Assembly: GCA_021779655.1 (NCBI GenBank)
Contig: JAJYAF010000194.1
Location: forward strand, 1-5,295
Direction: 5' to 3'
Source: Pseudomonadota bacterium
GTDB taxonomy: Bacteria; Pseudomonadota; Alphaproteobacteria; Acetobacterales; Acetobacteraceae
DNA: 5,295 nt
The position numbers were made by a program, and so were the translations under genes. Of the stretch, positions 1 through 5,107 are shown piece by piece (within the stretch, counting starts at the first letter, position 1; each line of letters begins with the position of its first letter). Under the pieces are notes generated by a model that was not told the origin of the DNA, made no database searches, and saw nothing but the letters and a program-made list of their open reading frames with translations.

Positions 1-131
1 GCCAGCCGCTGTTCGCGCCCGATCCTGCCGCCGGCCGCCAGCCTGAACGGCTGCTCGCGCTCGCGCAGGCCGACGCCGGCGGGGAAATCCCGGGAAGCGC
101 CTGGGCGCAGGTCTTGAAGGGAATCCGCCAT
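1..131 (-). CDS. soxA: Sarcosine oxidase alpha subunit, N-terminal fragment (partial)
   Basis: Only the first 43 codons are present; the gene runs off the left edge. The start is ATG at 131-129, sharing one base with the soxD stop (TGATG), with AAGGA about 10 nt upstream inside the end of soxD. The visible product contains QPFRLAAGGRIGREQRL, which resembles the N-terminal lead-in of heterotetrameric sarcosine oxidase alpha subunits before their ferredoxin-like domain. In the family, alpha is about 1000 residues, binds NAD and carries a GcvT-like domain that uses tetrahydrofolate to capture the methyl carbon of sarcosine. None of those domains lies in this window, so the identification rests on the short motif plus position directly after soxB and soxD. 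A soxG gene would be expected further left. Confidence 0.87.
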   Translation of the reverse strand, partial: MADSLQDLRPGASRDFPAGVGLREREQPFRLAAGGRIGREQRL

Positions 132-415
132 CAGTCGTCGTTCCTTCGCGCGAGCGCCATTTCGCGCCCCGGCGTGACCGCAACGATGGCATGGTCGCGC
201 ACGTCCCGGGTCAGCACCAGCCAGGCCCGGCAGCCGCCGCCGTGATAGCAAAGCTCGCGATGCAGCCCTTTCGGATTGTCGCGCAGATACACATACTCGG
301 CCCAGCCCGGATCGGTCTCGGGCAGGGCTGCCTGAGGCCGCAGCACACTCGCATCGCCGAGGAAGGAGAACTCCTCCACGCCGCGGCCGCCGCAATAGGG
401 ACAATCGATGCGCAT
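131..415 (-). CDS. soxD: Sarcosine oxidase delta subunit
   Basis: A 94-residue protein, the normal size for the zinc-binding delta subunit of heterotetrameric sarcosine oxidase. It begins MRIDCPYCGGRG and later reads LCYHGGGCRAW, giving Cys5, Cys8, His58 and Cys62. This is the Cys-x2-Cys / His-x3-Cys pattern that binds the structural zinc in the family. Delta has no redox centre; it stabilises the complex of beta (FAD, FMN), alpha (NAD, folate) and gamma. I chose the ATG at 415 because the family motif CPYCG sits at the extreme N-terminus; the frame is open upstream, but that sequence is antisense-like shadow of soxB. The start lies 2 nt after the soxB stop with no convincing ribosome binding site, so translational coupling to soxB is likely. 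Its stop overlaps the soxA start by one base. Confidence 0.94.
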   Translation of the reverse strand: MRIDCPYCGGRGVEEFSFLGDASVLRPQAALPETDPGWAEYVYLRDNPKGLHRELCYHGGGCRAWLVLTRDVRDHAIVAVTPGREMALARRNDD

Positions 416-417
416 CG

Positions 418-1692
418 CTAGTGCAGATTCGGCTGCGCGCCGACTCCCTTCTCGTCGATTACCATACCGCGTTCGAAACGGTCCAGGCGGAACGCGGCGG
501 CCAGCGGATGCGGCTCGTCGCGGGCCAGCAGATGCGCGAAGCACCAGCCGGAAGCCGGGGTCGCCTTGAAGCCGCCATAGCACCAGCCGGCATTCAGATA
601 GAGGCCGCCGATATTGGTTTTGTCGATGATCGGGCTGCCGTCCATCGACATGTCCACGATGCCGCCCCAATGCCGCAGGATGCGCGCCCGCCCGATCATC
701 GGCATCAACGCCATTCCGCTCTCGCACACGTCCTCGATCACCGGCAGGTTGCCGCGCTGCGCATAGGAATTATAACCCTCGATATCGCCGCCGAACACGA
801 GCCCGCCCTTGTCCGACTGGGAGATGTAGAAATGTCCGGCGCCGAAGGTGATCACCTGGTGGATCAGCGGCTTCAATCCCTCGCTGACGAAGGCCTGCAG
901 CGCGTGACTCTCGATCGGCAGCCGCAGCCCGGCCATCGCCGCCAGCACCGAGGAATGTCCCGCCACCGCCAGCCCGAGCTTGCCGGTGCGGATCGCCCCG
1001 CGGCTGGTCTCGACGCCGGCGATGCGCCCCGCCTGCCGCACGATCCCGGTGACTTCGCAGTTCTCGATGATGTCGACGCCGAGCCGATCCGCCGCCCGCG
1101 CATAGCCCCAGGCCACCGCGTCATGGCGGGCGGTGCCGCCGCGGCGTTGCAGCAGTCCCCCCTTGATCGGGAATCGGGCGTTTGCGTAATCGAGATAGGG
1201 CAGCATCTTTGTCACCGCCGGCACGTCCAGCAACCGGGCGTCGACGCCATGCAGCCGCATCGCATTGCCCCGACGGGCATAGGCGTCGCGCTGGGCATCG
1301 GAATGGAACAGGTTCAGTACCCCACGCTGGCTCACCATGGCGTTGTAGTTGATGTCCTGTTCGAGCCCCTCCCATAGCTGCATCGACCATTCGTAGAACG
1401 CGGTGTTGGCCGGTAATAGGTAGTTCGAGCGCACGATCGTGGTGTTGCGGCCGACATTGCCGAGCCCGATCGGCCCTTTTTCCAGAACCGCGATGCGCCC
1501 CGCCCCATGGTGGCGCGCCAGATAGTAGGCGGTGGCGAGTCCATGGCCACCGCCGCCAACGATCACCACGTCGTAGGCCGCCGCCGGTTCCGGCTTGCGC
1601 CAGGCCTGCCGCCAGCCGGTATTGCCGCGCAGCGCCTCGCCGAGGATGGAAAAAATCGAGTAACCGCGCGCCAACTTAAAGCATGTCCCCAT
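418..1692 (-). CDS. soxB: Sarcosine oxidase beta subunit
   Basis: A 424-residue flavoprotein of the DAO/sarcosine oxidase family and first gene of the soxBDA operon. In the cytosolic complex, beta oxidises sarcosine (N-methylglycine) at its noncovalent FAD, electrons pass to covalent FMN at the alpha-beta interface, and the methyl carbon ends on tetrahydrofolate or as formaldehyde. Visible landmarks are the dinucleotide-binding motif VVIVGGGGHGLATAYYLA (about residues 42-59), GRNTTIVRSNYL (81-92), SQRGVLNL (121-128), RRGGTARHDAVAWG (183-196) where the conserved His190 corresponds by motif to the FMN-linked His, HWGGIVD (341-347) and the C-terminal GGFKATPASGW (373-383). Length is near the family norm of about 415. 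The ATG start at 1692 has GGAG only 2 nt upstream; TTG at 1674 would give the more usual short N-terminus before YSIFS and has GGGGA about 11 nt upstream, so the start is uncertain by six residues. The upstream gap holds possible regulatory repeats. Confidence 0.96.
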   Translation of the reverse strand: MGTCFKLARGYSIFSILGEALRGNTGWRQAWRKPEPAAAYDVVIVGGGGHGLATAYYLARHHGAGRIAVLEKGPIGLGNVGRNTTIVRSNYLLPANTAFYEWSMQLWEGLEQDINYNAMVSQRGVLNLFHSDAQRDAYARRGNAMRLHGVDARLLDVPAVTKMLPYLDYANARFPIKGGLLQRRGGTARHDAVAWGYARAADRLGVDIIENCEVTGIVRQAGRIAGVETSRGAIRTGKLGLAVAGHSSVLAAMAGLRLPIESHALQAFVSEGLKPLIHQVITFGAGHFYISQSDKGGLVFGGDIEGYNSYAQRGNLPVIEDVCESGMALMPMIGRARILRHWGGIVDMSMDGSPIIDKTNIGGLYLNAGWCYGGFKATPASGWCFAHLLARDEPHPLAAAFRLDRFERGMVIDEKGVGAQPNLH

Positions 1693-1730
1693 CTCTCCGA
1701 CGGGATCGCCGGATGGCCATCCAGTTCTTG

Positions 1731-1760
1731 GAAAGAAAACTCATTTCTCTGAAAGAAATC
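1731..1760. promoter_or_regulatory. Candidate regulator site upstream of soxB (20-bp-period direct repeat)
   Basis: In the plus-strand sequence, GAAAGAAAAC (1731-1740) and GAAAGAAATC (1751-1760) match at 9 of 10 bases and start exactly 20 bp apart, about two helical turns. The second copy also overlaps an inverted repeat, ATTTCT (1743-1748) and AGAAAT (1754-1759), with a 5-nt spacer. The element is AT-rich in a GC-rich setting and lies 39-68 bp upstream of the soxB ATG. Spaced direct repeats are typical of AraC-family sites, and sarcosine catabolism in pseudomonads is controlled by the AraC-family regulator GbdR; applying that here is inference. I see no convincing -35/-10 pair and no terminator in this 80-bp gap, so soxB may also be read through from the phosphoesterase gene. 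Confidence 0.4.
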
Positions 1761-1772
1761 TAACCACAAGCG

Positions 1773-2609
1773 TCAAAGCTCGGCAAGACCCGGCCGGAAG
1801 CGCAGCGCCTGTCTGCCGTCATGCCCCACGTAACCGCGCGGCGCCGACACCAGCCGGGTGCCGGCGATGACGGTTTCGTGGCGGAAATGGGTATGGCCGT
1901 GGATCCACAGATCGAGTCCGGGATAGGCGCCGACGAGCTCGGTCGCATAGGCCGGGGCAACGGCGCCGCGGCGTTTGCCAAGCGCCAGCGCCGTCGGCGC
2001 GTGATGCGTCACCAGCACCCGCTTGACGTCGGCCGGCGTCGCCGCCAGCTCCGCCGTCAGCCAGCGCCGCGAAGCCTCGTGAAAACCCCTCGTGTCCCAG
2101 GGGGTGAGCTTCAGCGCGCCGTTATTCACCAGAACATAATCGTTCATCAGCAGATTCGCATCCAGCATCGCGCGCTCGGCGTCGCCGTGCAGGGCGAAAT
2201 CCGTCCACAGCGTGCAGCCCAGGATCTTCACGCTCTGGCCGGCGAGTTGCAGCGTCATCGCGGCGTTTTCCAGGAAGTGCACACCCGGGCTGGCGGCGGA
2301 AGCGGCGCGCAACGCCGGCAGCAGCACCGCCGCATCGTGATGATAATATTCATGATTGCCGGCCACCATCACCACTGGCGCCTCCAAATATGCCGCCAGC
2401 TGCCTGGCATAGACGATGCCGCGCAGCCCGTTATGGATGTCGCCGGCCAGCACCACGAGATCGGGCTTCGGCAGATCGTCGAGCAGCGGCCCGCGAGAGG
2501 GGTGGCGCGGCAGCCGCCGATGCCGCGTCGGAAACCCACGCCATCCGGGGATCGTCAGGCGCGGGCTTTCCATCTCCAGATGCAGGTCGCTCATATACAG
2601 GATGCGCAT
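1773..2609 (-). CDS. Calcineurin-like metallophosphoesterase
   Basis: A 278-residue protein of the calcineurin-like phosphoesterase superfamily, whose members hydrolyse phosphomono- or diesters with a two-metal centre. The ligand motifs occur in the right order: MSDLHLE (Asp8, His10), LAGDIHNG (Asp57), VAGNHEYY (Asn85, His86), LVTHHAP (His202/His203) and IHGHTHF (His239, His241). No signal peptide or membrane segment is seen, so it should be cytosolic. About 45 residues separate the first two motifs (roughly 13-55); they are rich in Pro and Arg and longer than in compact family members. The start ATG overlaps the stop of the upstream kinase gene by one base (TGATG) and has no clear ribosome binding site, which points to translational coupling. 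The substrate cannot be read from sequence: a protein phosphatase role paired with the kinase is attractive, but nucleotide or cyclic-nucleotide hydrolysis is equally possible. Confidence 0.93.
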   Translation of the reverse strand: MRILYMSDLHLEMESPRLTIPGWRGFPTRHRRLPRHPSRGPLLDDLPKPDLVVLAGDIHNGLRGIVYARQLAAYLEAPVVMVAGNHEYYHHDAAVLLPALRAASAASPGVHFLENAAMTLQLAGQSVKILGCTLWTDFALHGDAERAMLDANLLMNDYVLVNNGALKLTPWDTRGFHEASRRWLTAELAATPADVKRVLVTHHAPTALALGKRRGAVAPAYATELVGAYPGLDLWIHGHTHFRHETVIAGTRLVSAPRGYVGHDGRQALRFRPGLAEL

Positions 2610-4324
2610 CAGCGCCGCATCTGCATCGTCAGCAGCAACAGGAATCCGATTGCGAAAACGATCGCCAGCGCCTGCCAGAGCTGCAGCCGGCTCAGCGGGA
2701 AGCGCAGCGGCTCGGGCTCGTCGACCGGGCCGGAGACCAGCCCCTCGCGCAACGCCTTGGCCATTTCGCCCGCATCGGCGAAGCGCTCGGCCGGGTCCGG
2801 CATCAGGCCCTTCTGGATCACCTTGCCGAGCCAGCGCGGCAGATCCGGCCGCAGCCGCCTAAGCGGCGTTCCCTCGCGCTGGCCGAACGGATAGGCGCCG
2901 CGCGCGAACATCCGGTAGATGGTGACGGCCAGCGCATACACCTCGGTGCGCGGGTTGGCCTGCACGCCCTTCAAAAGCTCCGGCGCCATGTAGCGCAGCG
3001 TGCCGCCAGGTTTGGTCGCATCGCGCAGGTCGATGCCGGGGAGATAGGCCAGGCCGAGATCCAAGAGCCTCACCTCGTTGTTGGGCAGCAGCATGATGTT
3101 TTCCGGTTTCAGGTCGCGATGGATGATCTGGATGGAGGCGAGATCCTGCACCGCCTCGCACAGCTTGAGCGCGATGCCGACCCCCTCGGGCAGCGACACC
3201 AGCGGCGTCCGGTTCGACCGCTGCTCCAGCGTCTCGCCGCGATAATAGGGCATCACCAGATACAGGCTGCTGCGACGATCCGCGGGCAGGTCGATGTAGC
3301 GAACCAGATTGTCGCTACGCACGGTGCTTCCGATCCAGGCCTCGCGCATGAAACCGGCGGTGAAGATCTCGTCCTGCAGCATCGACGGCAACGGGATCTT
3401 CAGCACCACCTCGCGGTTCTCGAAGCTGTCGTGACACAATTTCAGCACTGTGTAGCGACCGCGATAGATGGTCTTGCCGATGACGAAACCGTCCCAGACA
3501 TCGCCCTCGCGCGGCTCCGGCCGCAGCTTGAGGCCGGTGAGTTCGGTGAGTTGCCGCGCGGGGTCCGCCGCCGGCGCTGCCAGCACCTCCAGCACCACCG
3601 CGCAAGCATCCCGGGCCGGCGGCAGTTCCAGCCGCAGGGCGGCGGCGAGCGTCTCCGGCTGGCTCGGATTGAGACCATTCTCCAGCAGCAGCTTGTCGCC
3701 GGCCGCCGCTTCGATCTCGGTGTAATCGACCGAGAACTCCTGATCGAGGCCGATGGCCCGCGCCGGCGCCATCCAAGCGCCGCTATGCGCCGACAGATGG
3801 CCGGGCATCAGCGGCGTGACCTGCCCGTCGCGCGCGCGGTAGGCGCCGCCGGTCCCGATCTGCAGCACGCCGACGCCGGCGCCGTGCAGCAGCAGCGCCA
3901 CCAGCGATACCGGCGCCAGCTGCCGGCCGCTGTCGTTGCGGATCTGGCCGTGCAGCCAGCCATTGATGCTGACCAGCGCCTGCTGCGCGGCGCGCTTGGT
4001 GCCGAGCGTGCGAAGGGCGCCGAAATAGCCCTCGGCGAAGCTGTGGATCACCAGCTGCGCCGCCTCCCGCGCGCCTTTTATCCCGGCCGGATCGGCGGCG
4101 TGACCACGTGCCACCGCCGCGATCATGCCGCGCTCCGGATGCCCGAAGCCGCCGCCTTCATAAACCGCGTAGAAGCGCTGCGAGGCGGAGGGCGGCACGC
4201 TGCTGGCGAAGGCGGTTCCGATCCGCCAGCCGCCGACATCGGCCGGCAGGTCGTCGGAGGCTACGGCGGGAAGCTCCTCAGCCGTCACGATTGGCGGCGG
4301 GCACCCAAAGGGCGTCCCGGGCAC
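2609..4324 (-). CDS. Membrane-anchored Ser/Thr protein kinase with degenerate PP2C-like N-terminal domain
   Basis: A 571-residue protein with three parts. Residues about 33-248 have a PP2C-like layout, but motifs that hold metal-binding Asp are altered: VYEGGG (54-59) replaces the usual ADG-type motif, IGTGG (156-160) replaces GDS/GDG, and LLLENG (212-217) replaces SDG; Asp239 remains near the end of the domain. Residues about 278-530 are a Hanks-type kinase: VLK (Lys309), Glu328 in the alpha-C position, HRDLKPEN (402-409), DLG (422-424) and APE (447-449). The glycine loop is weak, with only Gly283 and Gly289 in place. A hydrophobic segment at about 549-566 followed by basic residues is a C-terminal membrane anchor, placing the catalytic domains in the cytoplasm. 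Fused PP2C-kinase proteins are a known bacterial family. The GTG at 4324 overlaps the adenosyltransferase remnant; GTG at 4288 (codon 13) is a good alternative. The stop overlaps the phosphoesterase start. Confidence 0.92.
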   Translation of the reverse strand: MPGTPFGCPPPIVTAEELPAVASDDLPADVGGWRIGTAFASSVPPSASQRFYAVYEGGGFGHPERGMIAAVARGHAADPAGIKGAREAAQLVIHSFAEGYFGALRTLGTKRAAQQALVSINGWLHGQIRNDSGRQLAPVSLVALLLHGAGVGVLQIGTGGAYRARDGQVTPLMPGHLSAHSGAWMAPARAIGLDQEFSVDYTEIEAAAGDKLLLENGLNPSQPETLAAALRLELPPARDACAVVLEVLAAPAADPARQLTELTGLKLRPEPREGDVWDGFVIGKTIYRGRYTVLKLCHDSFENREVVLKIPLPSMLQDEIFTAGFMREAWIGSTVRSDNLVRYIDLPADRRSSLYLVMPYYRGETLEQRSNRTPLVSLPEGVGIALKLCEAVQDLASIQIIHRDLKPENIMLLPNNEVRLLDLGLAYLPGIDLRDATKPGGTLRYMAPELLKGVQANPRTEVYALAVTIYRMFARGAYPFGQREGTPLRRLRPDLPRWLGKVIQKGLMPDPAERFADAGEMAKALREGLVSGPVDEPEPLRFPLSRLQLWQALAIVFAIGFLLLLTMQMRR

Positions 4325-4473
4325 CCTGGTCGTTCGCGTAACGGGCCATGACGAACAACAGATAGGAGAGTCGGTTGAGATACACCAGCACCAGCCGGTT
4401 CACCGCGGCGACCGGGGTGGCCGGCATCGCCACAGCACCGCTCCGCCCGCCGCACCACGGTGCGCGCCGTCAT
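4278..4473 (-). pseudogene. C-terminal remnant of ATP:cob(I)alamin adenosyltransferase, frameshifted
   Basis: The intact PduO-type enzyme is about 190 residues and transfers adenosyl from ATP to cob(I)alamin to make coenzyme B12. Only its last 65 or so residues can be read here, in two frames. The first frame gives TARTVVRRAER (4470-4438), matching the conserved ARTVCRRAER motif. One extra base near 4437 then shifts the frame, and the second frame reads on through VYLNRLSYLLFVMARYAND to DALWVPAANRDG and a TGA at 4280-4278, matching the family C-terminus (YLNRLSDLLFVLAR ... LWVPGANR). The N-terminal two thirds, including the TGDxGxT ATP-binding motif, are absent, and the sequence upstream is unrelated. 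The remnant overlaps the proposed kinase GTG start by 47 bp. A sequencing error could explain the frameshift but not the missing N-terminus. Confidence 0.78.
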
Positions 4474-4644
4474 GGGTTCGAAATTGGTGATGATGTCTTC
4501 CATGATGGCGCCGCTGCGCACGGCCCAGGCCTTGGCGTGCTTGTGGCAGTCGTTCATGTGCCGATCCTTGAGCGACTCACGGGTCGCCCAGAAGCTGATT
4601 TCATTGTGCCAGCGCGGGTCATTTGGATGGATCCACCAGGTCAT
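4474..4644 (-). pseudogene. Unidentified coding fragment, His/Trp-rich (57 codons)
   Basis: The minus-strand frame from an ATG inside the first palindrome (4644) to 4474 looks like genuine protein: it begins MTWWIHPNDPRWHNE, continues through RHMNDCHKHAKAWA and ends GAIMEDIITNFEP. It has four Trp, six His and balanced charge, unlike the Arg/Pro/Ala-rich shadows of this GC-rich DNA. I do not recognise the family. The frame runs directly into the adenosyltransferase remnant (MTARTVVRRAER) with no stop, which looks like a recombination join near 4473. It is also open upstream, through both palindromic repeats, to about 4835, where it reads AAGAVFGLDGYEKMPGFLR. That stretch may be the N-terminal part of the same broken gene. 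Most likely this is the debris of one gene interrupted by repeats and then truncated. Confidence 0.5.
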
Positions 4645-4673
4645 ACCAATCCGCAAAAATGCGGATTGGTATG
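4642..4673. repeat. Perfect 14-bp-arm palindrome with 4-nt loop
   Basis: CATACCAATCCGCA (4642-4655) is followed by AAAA and its exact reverse complement TGCGGATTGGTATG (4660-4673). As RNA it would form a strong short hairpin on either strand. There is no T-run after it, so an intrinsic terminator is not supported. Its ends, ATACCA/TGGTAT, match those of the hairpin at 4717-4767, indicating one repeat family of the REP or MITE kind found interspersed in alphaproteobacterial genomes. Confidence 0.88.
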
Positions 4674-4711
4674 CGCGCGGGGTTGGCGGGGCGGCCGCGC
4701 GCGAAATCAAA

Positions 4712-4772
4712 GCCTTATACCAGCCCGCCACCTGTCTGATAGAGTCAATGAATTGGCGGGCTGGTATCAGGC
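4712..4772. repeat. Second palindromic repeat, 14-bp arms with 23-nt loop
   Basis: ATACCAGCCCGCCA (4717-4730) pairs perfectly with TGGCGGGCTGGTAT (4754-4767) across a 23-nt loop. After one mismatched pair (4716/4768), GCCT (4712-4715) pairs with AGGC (4769-4772), extending the stem. The arm shares ATACCA and CCGC with the hairpin 44 bp to the left. The outer ends of the two hairpins (4643 and 4767) are also inverted copies of each other, so together they could be the terminal repeats of a 125-bp MITE-like unit. On the minus strand the whole unit reads as open frame. Confidence 0.85.
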
Positions 4773-4792
4773 GCAAAAATCCCGGCATTTTC

Positions 4793-4846
4793 TCATAACC
4801 GTCGAGGCCGAAAACCGCACCCGCTGCATGCTTTGATACAGGCCAT
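4793..4846 (-). pseudogene. Gene start with good RBS, frame closed after 17 codons
   Basis: The ATG at 4846-4844 is preceded by AAGGAG with 8-9 nt spacing, the best ribosome binding site in the window. The frame encodes MACIKACSGCGFRPRRL and then TGA (4795-4793). A frame offset by one base reads AAGAVFGLDGYEKMPGFLR over the same DNA from 4835 onward and stays open far beyond. This suggests that an early frameshift separated a real start from its body. A genuine 17-residue leader peptide is the alternative. No family is recognised. Confidence 0.4.
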
Positions 4847-4917
4847 TTCGATCTCTCCTTGTGTTGGTTTGATCATGTTCGAGGCGCCGGGCCGCGCTGA
4901 ACACGCCAGTTGATTAC

Positions 4918-4949
4918 ATTATAACCAGTCCAAGGGCCGAATTTGGCCC
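4918..4949 (-). promoter_or_regulatory. Possible promoter: TATAAT with overlapping palindrome
   Basis: A consensus TATAAT lies at 4923-4918 on the minus strand, 72 bp upstream of the ATG at 4846, and suits transcription of the broken gene below it. There is no recognisable -35 hexamer at 16-18 bp spacing (that site reads about CCAAAT). Instead the -35 region is covered by an imperfect palindrome, GGGCC-GAATTT-GGCCC (4934-4949), which could bind an activator or repressor. AT-rich chance matches are possible. Confidence 0.35.
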
Positions 4950-4971
4950 GCAGCCGACTCCTTTCCTTCGT

Positions 4972-4986
4972 AATAACACCGTTATT
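4972..4986. repeat. Small inverted repeat AATAAC-ACC-GTTATT
   Basis: Six-base arms AATAAC (4972-4977) and GTTATT (4981-4986) flank a 3-nt centre. The size fits a dimeric regulator operator and it lies about 50 bp upstream of the TATAAT box on the minus strand. It also falls where the minus-strand tail frame ends with TAA. Too weak as a hairpin for a terminator. Confidence 0.35.
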
Positions 4987-5107
4987 GGACATCATACATG
5001 CCGGCAGCGGGTTCAGGCTCTGTTTGCCGCGCCAGCGTTTGCCAGCAGAAGCCTTTATTGGACCAGTTCATAAATTGTTGAGCATTATTGCGCGCGGCAA
5101 TCTGTGA

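Larger units (their letters stand above)
4847..5107. other. Gene-poor stretch with small palindromes and possible remnants
   Basis: This 261-bp stretch is clearly more AT-rich than its flanks and carries no supported complete gene. It holds a TATAAT box on the minus strand, two short inverted repeats, and on the minus strand an open frame ending with TAA at 4984-4982 whose last part reads NNAQQFMNWSNKGFCWQ and then LARQTEPEPAA. That tail differs in composition from its neighbours and could be the end of an inserted gene. The frame continues to the right as antisense of the purN fragment, where it is only a shadow. Together with the sudden start of PurN similarity at 5111, this suggests inserted or rearranged DNA. 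Confidence 0.4.

Noticed and set aside
421..1377. Long plus-strand open frame opposite soxB
   Set aside because: The translation is rich in Arg, His, Gln and Pro with no recognisable motif, and the minus strand encodes a clear soxB; it is the usual antisense shadow in GC-rich DNA.
1821..2894. 357-codon plus-strand open frame
   Set aside because: Antisense shadow of the metallophosphoesterase and the kinase C-terminus; composition is biased and no family features are seen.
2390..4351. 653-codon plus-strand open frame
   Set aside because: It lies opposite the kinase and part of the phosphoesterase, both of which have ordered catalytic motifs. Its own product is low-complexity Arg/Gln/Ala/His sequence without a domain.
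4642..4673. The palindrome as an intrinsic terminator
   Set aside because: There is no T-run after the stem on either strand and it lies inside an open frame, not after a gene; a dispersed repeat explains it better.
4642..4772. CRISPR array
   Set aside because: Only two inverted repeats with different cores and no regular direct repeat-spacer pattern, and no cas genes in the window.
4285..4788. A single 167-residue minus-strand gene
   Set aside because: Its last 50 or so residues are the out-of-frame reading of the adenosyltransferase remnant and its first third is palindromic repeat, so it is a composite rather than one intact gene.
4375..4836. Plus-strand open frame across the palindromes
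   Set aside because: It is opposite more protein-like minus-strand fragments, crosses the repeats and shows no domain.
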